From contig NC_135569.1 in NCBI RefSeq assembly GCF_964340395.1, positions 14,478,519-14,508,518 of the forward strand: a DNA stretch of 30,000 nt. Direction: 5' to 3'. Below, one piece after another: positions 21,668 to 30,000 of this stretch (positions within the stretch are counted from its first letter, which is position 1; every line of letters starts with the position of its first letter). The translations under genes were made by a program, and so were the position numbers. The DNA is from Glandiceps talaboti (lineage: Eukaryota; Hemichordata; Enteropneusta; Spengelidae). Below the pieces are notes generated by a model. It saw only the letters and a list, made by a program, of their open reading frames with translations. It searched no databases and was not told where the DNA came from.

Positions 21668-21709
21668 CCCCCCCCCCCCCCAAAAAAAAAAAAAAAAAAA
21701 AAAAAAAAA
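21668..21709. repeat. C14 / A28 homopolymer tract in the right arm
   Basis: Fourteen C followed by about 28 A. The left arm has only a short T run and GG at the matching place (about 13,730-13,740), so the tract grew after the duplication or shrank in the other arm. Confidence 0.95.
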
Positions 21710-22002
21710 CACAACCCAGTCACCAAATTCATTAAGAAGTTGTGAAGTGCTTAAGTGATGAATATTTACAAGAGATAAGTATAAACATGGTGTGTAGTTA
21801 TTAGTGGTTGGTTGTCGTGAGAATCGTGGCATGTAATTGATATAAAATGCAAGTACATTGCATTCAAAGCAACATTGGATTCAGCTTGACACAAAAGTCT
21901 ATCAATGAGAACTCAATTCCCTCTGAAAAAATACACAATCGTTTTATCACTGTATGCTAGCTTTCTTTGCGACACCACAGTGGATGGGTTGTTGTGCATG
22001 GC

Positions 22003-23689
22003 CTTTGACCTTCTGTGTGAATTATCAAAATCAACCGTTATTGCATACCATAGACACTTTGTCTAATTTCTTTTAGATAGCGATTACAGGGAAAAGAAAT
22101 ATAAGCTAACGTCACTTTTGGTACTCATATTAATTTTTTTATTGAATTGTGACCATATTTGTAGTACAAAGTATTATTGCATAAGTCAAACACTAATACG
22201 TAGAGATTCCATTCAAGTGTCTAACCCCATATAAACATTTGCAAGCTTTCTTATGACAGTACGTGACCCCTGACCCTCAGGGTTGGCTATCGAAATTAAA
22301 CATTTTCTTTTAAATATCACAGATACTTTGTAGCATTTTGGTGCGAAAAAATTCGTTTAAATCATGCCTACGGGCAATAGTGAGGATAAAATTGAAACAT
22401 AAATTAGTTTTGATGATCTTATAACATTTTGCTGAAAGGTTGTACAACCAAAATGTTAAAATTTGTCAATATATGTTATACCAGCAACATTTGTAATAAA
22501 ATGACGAAATTTGTATTAATTTCCGTTAAGGACAGGTATAATCTAATTTCGATAATTGTAATATATTTCATTGAAACCGTGTAAGAAAACTACCGAAAAA
22601 TTCAATTTGTGAATAAATCATTTTTTCATTACACCTCACTGAATGGCATAGAATTTGTCATTGTTCACGTGACATTCTAAAAAAAAGCCTGTTATGTTTT
22701 GATTTTGCCCGGATCATAAAGTATAATCAGTAACACAAGTCATACCATTCTTTACTTCTGCACCAGACTTTGTCAGCTATTAAAACTTTGCATCCAATAC
22801 ACCCTCTCTTTCACACAAATTACATTACGTTATTCAAATTACATATTCACAGATCTTATATAATAGAATCTTGAACTGACAATATATGTATTGTAATACT
22901 TTCGGTGCAACAGGTCCATACATTTATAAACTATCAATCTAATAATATAATATAATATAATATCAACATATGCAATAATATTGTCAAACACATGTAAAAT
23001 ATGTTGAGAAACACTTCTATGTATTTTTTTAATATAACAAATATGATATTCTTCGAAGTTATTCATTAAAATATGAAGTTTACACTTGAGAATGCAAACA
23101 TTGTGTTATCAGCCTGTTACCATACTGGTATCCAACTTGATAATGGTATGTATCTATCATATAATTAATTATGATAATAAACATTTAAACAGTTTGATGA
23201 TAAACAGTATACTGAGTAACACAATTCATGGTAGGTTTTCATTCTGCACTCAATACTCTAGACTCTCCTTATTTGCACAAATTACATTATATTATTTAAA
23301 TTACATCATTCAAAGATATCATATATAGGATTCTAAAACTGACTGTACAATGTGATACAATCATTAAATATTAACGTAATAATAATGTAAGCCCTATACA
23401 ATAAATATTGTCAGACACTTATGTAATAAACTAGGATATTTAAAAGATCTAACAAATCCAACAAATAATTGGATAATTATAAACTGCAGTCTTCTCTGTA
23501 AATACAAATTTTCCGCAGTGCATAATGTGTAATTATCAATGTAGGTAGGTATATAGGTAGGTAGGTATATAGGTGTCTAGGTAGATATGTAGGTTTTAGG
23601 TGATATGATTATGTAATGTTATGCATGAATGCATGCATGCGTCTGCGTTCAGCTTTGAGTGTGACTGTGTGAGTGTGTGTGCCTGTCTA

Positions 23690-23728
<39 letters not shown>

Positions 23729-23854
23729 GCCTGCCTGTCAGTCTGTGTGTAGTTTAGTGTCAACTACATCCAATAAGATGGTGATGTTCAACCGTTTCTT
23801 CTTTTTTATCATTATCATGGAACCAATATCATCATGTGATATTATGCCAGTTAC
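22003..23854. other. Right-arm-only segment, A+T-rich, with an internal duplication
   Basis: No counterpart exists in the left arm. About 22,725-22,995 and 23,203-23,430 are diverged direct copies; both contain AGTAACACAA, CACAAATTACATTA, TTCAAATTACAT/TTTAAATTACAT and an ATTGTCA(A/G)ACAC-like end. Simple repeats follow: GGTA/TAGG near 23,542-23,595 and (GTCT)n at about 23,681-23,732. No exon with a conserved protein was found on either strand. Confidence 0.6.
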
Positions 23855-23907
23855 GTCAGACGATTACACAGACACAGAGTGGCACTGTTGTGAGATCTTG
23901 GAGATAC
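23855..23907 (-). CDS. Polycystin-1-like exon: second half of the GPS
   Basis: The acceptor TTTTACCTCGCAG precedes GTATCTCCAAG. The frame reads VSPRSHNSATLCLCNRL and then either splices at a weak donor (CTGAC|GTAACT) or reads T and stops at TAA directly. The 3' end is thus uncertain by a few bases. Confidence 0.75.
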
Positions 23908-24789
23908 CTGCGAGGTAAAATAAAAAGATTTCCCATTTGAAAGTCTCAGAATAAAGTACTAATTACAGAGACACACACTTTAAATGATATTTCATTACGC
24001 TTTGGAAAAAAAACAGTCATGGTTGGTGATACATATATGCTAAAAATATGCAAATAATACAAAAATGTAAATAATAACCTAATGTGTGGATTCGCCAACA
24101 ATGACAAGTTGACAGTTTGATCAGAATTTTGGCCTGACATTTCTCTATACTGTGTATATTCTAAATCAGTAAAAATGAACATGAATGTACGTATTCATTC
24201 TTTCAGTTAAATCCGGTAAAACTCAAATAAGTCATGGTCTGATTTTTCATACCGTGATTGATTCCCAGTTTTCAAGTATTTGTGTATTAAATACATAAGT
24301 ATTTACGTTATCTTACCTGGCATACACCTTGTCTCCATCGTCCCTCATCATTACTCCAATAATCACATCTGTGCTGAGCCATACCTAGAGAAAAGTTGGT
24401 CTGAATATCTGCAATGATGAAATATTGCTTGTCAATTGTAAAGAGATTAATATATACATTGAATAACTGCTTTAGTAAAATTAGGTTCTTTTTAGGCTCT
24501 TTCAATAGTCTTCTCTTCATTACCGATATAGTTGTTGATTCATGGAGCATTTATTTTAAATATCAGACGGGAATTCCCAAACAATTTCATGAGTACAAAC
24601 ACTAAAATCCCTGGAATAAAATCCCCACAATTGCTCCACCCCCACCCCAATTTCTTTTTTAAATATAATAAAAATCGATCATGTACCTGAATGTGTATGT
24701 ATGTATGTATGTATGTATGTATGTATGTATGTATGTATGTATGTATGTATGTATGTATGTATGTATGTGTGTCTGTCTGTCTGCCTGTC

Positions 24790-24829
<40 letters not shown>

Positions 24830-25016
24830 TGAGTCTGATCTGCATGTAAGTGCATGAGTAAGTACTAAGTGTACAACTACATTAACACATCACAGTTTCG
24901 TTTAACTCGTAAATAACAACGGTCAGCAAAATTATCAACCAACCGAGTCCTTATCCATTATATCATGTACATTGCAAAAAAAAAGACAACAAACAAACAA
25001 ACAAACAAACAAACAA

Positions 25017-25064
<48 letters not shown>

Positions 25065-26544
25065 TCAAACAACAATCCCTTTCTGAGGTTACTCACCTGC
25101 TGGCAAGTCAAAGTTAAATGTATAATTTCCATTATACCAGATTTCATGTTCTGGGACGAATACATCGAACATTGTCCCATTTATCTTAACATTCGATGTG
25201 TATATCCATTGACTGGTGTTTCTACGGCTGTTCTGGTAGTACACCTTAACAGTTGTGTTTGCCAGAATGTGTGTTGTGCCAACAAGAGTAAGTTGTAGAG
25301 CAGCAAATGGTTGTGAGACCTAAAGCATGGTATAATATAAGCATAGACGTTAAAGGGGAACAAAGTAGAGGATGGTATTATCTCATATAACTGCATTTCT
25401 TTGTGTCTACATACCTAGAACAGTCATTGTCCTCAGTCCTGCACTGAATGACCTTTCTAGAAATGTTAACGAAACTCGCAAATCTATGGCAGAATTAAAG
25501 GTCCTACTGTACATTCAGATGAAATATTTGGAGAAACAAACACAGTTAGGAATGTCACGAGCGGACAGTGATACATGTACTGACTCAAGTAGTGACAGTG
25601 AGTCAGATTAAAGTGACACTGAAAATGGCAATACTGAAGGTGAACGTGATGTTGATGACAATGATATCAGGGAACTTTTACAAGTGACCAGATCAGACAG
25701 AGTATGCACAACACGGAAAGCATGTTTTAGATACTAACTAGATTGTGTATGATTATAAGAGAAAGGTGACTAGCCAGTCTTTTAGTGTTTGTCACTTTAT
25801 ATGTACACATATTGCTTTCTAATACAGAGTCAAAATAATTTAATTGCTATATATACATATAAAGGGAATATTGATTAACTTTCAGTATATGCAATCGTCA
25901 TGGGGAGGGTCATATTTTAGAAAATGGTATAAAAGGGAAGGGTCCCATTTTACAAATGGAGAATGGGGAGGGTCATTTTTTACTTAACAGACCATGTGTG
26001 ATTTCCTCCAGACCTCCTACTGTAAATACTGAAGGCGCCCTCAGAACAACAAAATATTCCCTCGAACGTGATCAGCTTGCTTGGCTTCCACAAGTTACAC
26101 AAATGTTATCTTATTAACATTATATATGTCATGGAGATTTGGATTTTAGTACTACCACTATATAGTGTACTGTATCAAAATATTTATTACATTTACCTCT
26201 CCACCCCAGGTATAATTCTTCCAATCATCAGAGATGGTCACTATCACATTTTCACCGCGGTAACTTCTAGGTGACTTTCTTCCTAACCATACTCCAATAT
26301 CTTCCTTCGTGTCAGTTACTGCAAAAGCAAGGAAAAAAATTAACATGAACTTCATGTATAATTGTCTCACCTGGTGATCAAATTTCATGTATTACATTCA
26401 TTTTCCCACGATTGTTCTATGGTATAGGATGATCTAATGGGAATATGACTGCATGACGCGATTTTATAAATATCGCAAAACATTGTTTACAAATTGAACT
26501 ATGTAGAAATTCTAACAATAGAAATGTTAACAGTAATAATATTG

Positions 26545-26601
<57 letters not shown>

Positions 26602-29600
26602 TAATTGAAATATTATGAACCCATACGTTCAAAACAAAATAGAACTAACGCAAATAAAAGTATTCAATAGAAAGCTGCAGTGTCTTCAAAATGCAACATA
26701 TATACGGGATGACAGACTAGAAAAGAGTTCCTTATGAAACGATGGTCTGGTGGAGATTTCTACTGTGTCTAGGGAAATATGGAGAACCCACTACCTACCC
26801 CATTCCGTTCGACATCAAATATCCGAAGAAAAGACTGGCCAAAAATACTTACTATCGTTACGGTATCTACTTATTAAAATAACCCCCTACAGACTTCAGT
26901 CTTGTAATGTGACAATGGCTGATGTAAGAAAATAGCTCTGGTTAATATATCTGATAGTGAATGATCATACCAACAAGGCCATGGCCAGCTTTTCGGTGAC
27001 ATATGTTTGAAATACAAATGATTCAAGTGACTCGTGTGAACCTACAAAGATTTTATTTATAGTTTTAACACGTAGTCTGAGCAGGCTTACCATTGATCTT
27101 GGTCCCATTGGTAAAGGTGTACGTCAAACCGAGTACGTCATAGATAAATTCCTGTCTTGTTCCATTGAATGGATTGCCAGTGATTCTGTAAGACTGTAAT
27201 GTGAAACAAATAAGTTGCTTTCCCAAGGAAGAGGGGATCAGATCTCAGACTGACAAAATAAAAATAAATGGTAATATACAGAGGAAATTGATAAATATGG
27301 TATTTCTAGTTGTAAACCCCCCGCCCCACAGCACAAAAAAACTGATTATATAATTTGGCCACTAGGGCCGCTGATTCTAAGCTTTTGTCGGATCCCGAAG
27401 TGGGGACCATCGTCACGTGATTGTTTGGTCAAGCGATTTCTGTATTGCTTTCCATGAAAGAATCTCTCTCTCTCTCTCTCTCTGTCTCAGTATTCACCCC
27501 GGCAAAAGTTGGTAGCAGCCAAGGAAGATATAAAATGGCCAAACTCTTAGGTCACAAGCATTTTCCCGCTTAATGACGAATGATATCATTATACCTGGGC
27601 CCACATAATTTATGAAAAGTCTAGAAAAAAAGTTTATATATATAGAATAGCGATTTTATACATTTTGACTTGCATTGCAGCACCACACAGTACCAATGAC
27701 GTAGATGCGTGTTGCAGTGACATAAAACGACCAGGGTATAAATCCCACAGTATCTTGTTGTAACGTGTTCAACCTGGCTTGCTGGAGGTATCTAGGAGTA
27801 CCTGTCAAGGGCATTTCTATATTTATTTGAATTTCGTTACCTTTGCATATGCATGACTGTTCTTTTCCAGCATTGGGAATAAGTTATCTGCAGATGGAAT
27901 TTCAAAGCCACTACCATGACCCAGGTCAACTGTCTTGTTTCCCATACCGTCTACAGTCCCAGACTCCATATTCAGCAAGACACTTGAAGTGTTGATGACT
28001 ACAGGGCGATTATCTGGTTCCATGTTGTTCAGAACAAAATCAGCTGTCATCTCCAGGATGATCATGGTTTTCTCGGTTAAATCTCTGGCGTTCTCAGGAC
28101 TTAGCTTTTCGTTACCAGGTGATGACTTCATTATGGTTAAAGTACTATCCATCACGTTATCAACAATCGACAGTACAGCTGGGAAAGATTACTTGATTAG
28201 CAACTTGAAAGTTTATATTCTTAAACATTAACTTTCAATATTGTTCAACCATTTTATGTTCTGAATTTGCTATCATGCGAGTTGTTTATTTACACACTTG
28301 ATGTAAATCGACGCTAATTGTTCATCAATACTTCTAGCGAACCAGTTTTTAGCAATTTTGTGTAAAATAAACATAGTAATGCCATAATCGTAAGCATTCC
28401 CAAAACAACTGTTAAATAATGACAGTTTATAATGTTCAAACTGTTGACAAGTCCTGATATGATATGAAATTAAATACAAAACATATGCATATTATGATTG
28501 AAAACGGAATCACAACACCTAGTTCATTTTATGGTTAGTTTTAATTTATTAGGAAGAAGGAGTAAATCTTTTACTCTCTGTGAAAAATCAATAATCTAAA
28601 CCAATACTAGGATTTCATATGCAAGGTAGTTGCACTAATCTATTCCAATTTATCTTAAACATTTTTTTACCAGAAATATGCTCCTGGATATTTCCAATAG
28701 TACATATTTACCATCACAGGATTTTAACGGTTCTCGTTTGACCTTACCTTGAGTTATCTCTTTGCTGTCTTCCAAAGATACATTCAATCCTTGGAGATTC
28801 TCTGTGATATTGTACAAGTCATTCATTTTCTCTTTGAGCTGAAAATGAAAATATGACAGAGTTACACGTGATTATGTCTTCTGGTGCATACAATATATTT
28901 CCTTTCATTTGTTCGTTCTTTCGTTCGTTCGTTCGTTTGTTTGTTTGTTCATTCGTTCGTTCGTTCGTTCAAAAGTAAAGGAAACGTCAAGACAGGTTCT
29001 TTGTTCGTGTAGTATACATATATTGATTACTGCCATCAACTTACATACTAATTGATAAAATAGCACCTCGGTAACTTACTTATGTTCTCATGAACAAATC
29101 TTGTACTGCACTTGAAATTTATTCAGAGGATTTTCTACACGAGTCTTTTGGGAAACCCTCAGTGATGACATAACGAATACTGTAATCTATATGTCATGAC
29201 ATTTTGTATTTGGTAAAAGATATATTAATATTCATAATTTACTTTATATAACATTAACAAAAGGAAGTGACTTTTGCAAACTTGTAGTAACCCTAGTAAA
29301 TATTAACAAGTTGTGAAAAAAGCTCTCGACGCCGTATTAATATACCACCCCTACCCCCAGGGGGTATTCAAGCCATTGGAAATCCTGACAGGCAAATGGG
29401 TACAATCACACTTTAATGGGAGGAATGGTTACTAGTAGTAGGTTGTGATGTATGCATAGAAGTTGGAAAGGCAAGGAAAATACAATTTTGCAACTACATG
29501 TTTTTGATTGATTAGTTGATTGATTATTGATATCGACATCATTGATTCTAGACATCGATAACCTATTATTACAGCTTCTCTGGGTATGAACTATTAACCT

Positions 29601-29910
29601 AAGAAACACGTTTTACGTCTATTGAACATATATCTTTTTAAGGGGTGGTATGAAAGGGTGTCAAACTAATAATAATTTGAAATATTTGGTGATATCAAAT
29701 ATTAAATCGCTTGTCACGTGTGGTGAACTAGTTGGCATAGATGAAGTCACTATGGAAACCATATCAGATCAATACACATTGAGGTTACATATAACTGAGT
29801 TCATACCTGTTCATTTGAGACAGCTGTAGACGAAGTATTGCTTGGTTCTAAAGCCGCCAGTTGTGAAAGTACTTCTTTGCTTATATTTTGCTGAGTTACC
29901 ATTATCGATT
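23855..29910 (-). CDS. Polycystin-1-like protein, GAIN-like region and GPS (eight exons, 5' end outside the window)
   Basis: Exons 29910-29807, 28838-28748, 28178-27841, 27193-27091, 26318-26197, 25319-25097, 24408-24317 and 23907-23855 join in one frame (about 375 residues) with intron phases alternating 0 and 1. The first part is helical (KEVLSQLAALEPSNTSSTAV, LKEKMNDLYNITENL). It leads to a stretch (PDNRPVVINTSSVLLNMESG, GSGFEIPSADNLFP) that resembles the region before the GPS in PKD1-like proteins. A beta-rich part ends at the GPS: HRCDYWSNDEGRWRQGVCQ, then VSPRSHNSATLCLCNRLT, with the paired Cys and Trp of the motif. Thirteen N-glycosylation sequons fit an extracellular domain. The cleavage triplet is RLT rather than HLT. 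No TM or PLAT exons follow in the window. An adhesion GPCR is the main alternative; GPS identity is firmer than the family. Confidence 0.72.
24317..24408 (-). CDS. Polycystin-1-like exon: first half of the GPS
   Basis: The acceptor CATTGCAG and donor CAG|GTAAGATA enclose 92 bases in phase 1 to 0. The frame reads DIQTNFSLGMAQHRCDYWSN and then DEGRWRQGVCQ. Its inverted copy is at 12,926-13,017. Confidence 0.85.
24690..24827. repeat. Compound microsatellite (ATGT)n (GTCT)n (GT)n
   Basis: About 80 bp of ATGT repeats run into GTCT and then GT repeats, just outside the right arm, within an intron of the polycystin-1-like gene. Confidence 0.97.
24985..25063. repeat. (AAAC)n (AGAC)n microsatellite
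   Basis: An A run, then about seven AAAC units and ten AGAC units, 35 bp from a donor site of the polycystin-1-like gene. Confidence 0.97.
25097..25319 (-). CDS. Polycystin-1-like exon (beta-rich part before the GPS)
   Basis: The acceptor GCTTTAG|GTCTCACAACC and donor GCAG|GTGAGTAA enclose 223 bases in phase 0 to 1. It encodes FAALQLTLVGTTHILANTTV, INGTMFDVFVPEHEIWYNGN and YTFNFDLPA, with four sequons. Confidence 0.82.
25405..25737 (+). pseudogene. Unidentified acidic ORF fragment with one in-frame stop
   Basis: After a possible acceptor (ACATACCTAG at about 25,418) a plus-strand frame reads LSPALNDLSRNVNETRKSMA, ELKVLLYIQMKYLEKQTQLG and a Ser/Asp-rich run. It meets TAA at 25,609-25,611 and stays open in the same frame for 41 more codons (NTEGERDVDDNDIRELLQVT...) to TAA at 25,735-25,737. 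The acidic, charged composition carries on after the stop, as in a once-continuous coding exon or retrocopy. It lies antisense in an intron of the polycystin-1-like gene. I do not recognise the family. Confidence 0.4.
26197..26318 (-). CDS. Polycystin-1-like exon
   Basis: The acceptor TTTTGCAG and donor GAG|GTAAATG enclose 122 bases in phase 1 to 0. It encodes TDTKEDIGVWLGRKSPRSYR, ENVIVTISDDWKNYTWGGE. Confidence 0.82.
26545..26600. repeat. (AAT)n microsatellite
   Basis: About 18 AAT units in an intron of the polycystin-1-like gene. The minus-strand poly-leucine frame here is an artefact of it. Confidence 0.97.
27091..27193 (-). CDS. Polycystin-1-like exon
   Basis: The acceptor CACATTACAG and donor AATG|GTAAGCC enclose 103 bases in phase 0 to 1. 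It encodes SYRITGNPFNGTRQEFIYDV and LGLTYTFTNGTKIN. Confidence 0.82.
27841..28178 (-). CDS. Polycystin-1-like exon (largest; GAIN-like core)
   Basis: The acceptor CTTTCCCAG and donor AAAG|GTAACGA enclose 338 bases in phase 1 to 0. It encodes VLSIVDNVMDSTLTIMKSSP, LTEKTMIILEMTADFVLNNM, PVVINTSSVLLNMESG and GHGSGFEIPSADNLFPML. The order of helices, then VINTSSV, then GSGFEIPS fits PKD1-like proteins. Confidence 0.85.
28179..28747 (-). other. Intron of the polycystin-1-like gene, nothing else recognised
   Basis: A+T-rich intron with no repeat or coding signal of note. Confidence 0.6.
28748..28838 (-). CDS. Polycystin-1-like exon
   Basis: The acceptor TTTTCAG and donor CAAG|GTAAGGTC enclose 91 bases in phase 0 to 1. 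It encodes LKEKMNDLYNITENLQGLNV then SLEDSKEITQ, predicted helical, with two sequons. Confidence 0.82.
28839..29806 (-). other. Intron of the polycystin-1-like gene with a (GTTC)n array
   Basis: A GTTC/GTTT array lies at about 28,913-28,970. The rest is A+T-rich without supported features. Confidence 0.7.
29807..29910 (-). CDS. Polycystin-1-like exon (most 5' one in the window)
   Basis: The acceptor TTTTTAG and donor CAG|GTATGAA enclose 104 bases, phase 1 at the start and 0 at the end. It encodes IMVTQQNISKEVLSQLAALE then PSNTSSTAVSNEQ. Because it enters in phase 1, at least one more exon lies to the right of the window. Confidence 0.8.
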
Positions 29911-30000
29911 CTAAAAACATGACATATATTTTAATATACACAGTAATATCGAATAAAAGAAGGCCTAACTGTAAGCTTAACTCGATAAAGCTCGTAAAAT

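Larger units (their letters stand above)
19651..24610. repeat. Right arm of the large inverted duplication
   Basis: Reverse complement of about 12,668-15,833. It is longer because it keeps about 1.9 kb (22,003-23,891) that the left arm lacks, including part of a real GPS exon. This suggests that the right arm is the original and the left arm the derived copy. Identity is high but uneven, and many small indels are visible. Confidence 0.9.

Noticed and set aside
24540-25298. Open frames with His-Thr, Tyr-Ile-His, Val-Cys-Leu-Ser or Gln-Thr-Asp-Lys repeats
   Set aside because: They read through compound microsatellites between exons of the polycystin-1-like gene.
26417-26632. Poly-leucine open frame on the minus strand
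   Set aside because: It is the (AAT)n array; the hydrophobic run is not a real membrane segment.
27300-27780. Possible extra exon in the polycystin-1-like gene
   Set aside because: No open stretch with proper splice sites was found, and the flanking exons already join in phase.
29330-29660. Possible inverted repeat around ACCACCCCT / AGGGGTGGT
   Set aside because: Only about 10-12 bases match at each side; this is too short to support an element.

Overview
The window is animal nuclear DNA. It is A+T-rich, has short exons with GT-AG borders, introns full of microsatellites and minisatellites, and non-LTR retrotransposon remains. There is no sign of bacterial gene organisation. The species cannot be named from the sequence. 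A marine invertebrate (non-vertebrate deuterostome or lophotrochozoan) is my best guess. All gene models below were built by eye from reading-frame continuity across splice sites.

Left part (1-10,550): two genes lie head to head. PEX14, the peroxisomal import docking protein, runs on the minus strand with four coding exons (4491-4450, 1593-1525, 986-902, 643-378) and leaves the window at the left. DFFA/ICAD, the inhibitor of caspase-activated DNase, runs on the plus strand with an apparently non-coding first exon and coding exons 5641-5905, 7181-7353 and 8112-8303. The two share an intergenic promoter of at most about 250 bp carrying CACGTG, CCAAT and ETS-type motifs. As I recall, human DFFA and PEX14 are also divergent neighbours at 1p36.22, so this looks like an old conserved bidirectional pair. 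The predicted DFFA has a DEVD caspase site and ends where the short ICAD isoform would.

Middle (about 9,500-24,610): this part is built of inverted repeats. Several foldback (MITE-like) elements lie between 6.8 and 16.7 kb. They are followed by a very large imperfect inverted duplication: left arm about 12,668-15,833, right arm about 19,651-24,610, spacer about 3.8 kb. The spacer holds a long GT microsatellite, a foldback element, one copy of a dispersed repeat and a 5'-truncated CR1/L2-like LINE. Both arms carry the same older LINE fragment and the same GPS exon of the gene to the right. The left arm has lost the splice acceptor and the rest of the GPS.

Right part (23,855-29,910): the minus-strand gene encodes a glycosylated GAIN-like ectodomain ending in a GPS motif, most like the polycystin-1 (PKD1-like) family. 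Eight exons join in frame with alternating intron phases. The 5' end lies outside the window. The GPS reads RLT instead of HLT, a stop codon follows directly if the last exon is not spliced, and no membrane or PLAT exons were found between it and DFFA.

I found no tRNA, rRNA or CRISPR, and nothing that clearly amounts to an undescribed system. The most notable items are the conserved divergent gene pair, the large inverted duplication with its gene fragment, and the apparently cleavage-dead, truncated GPS gene.
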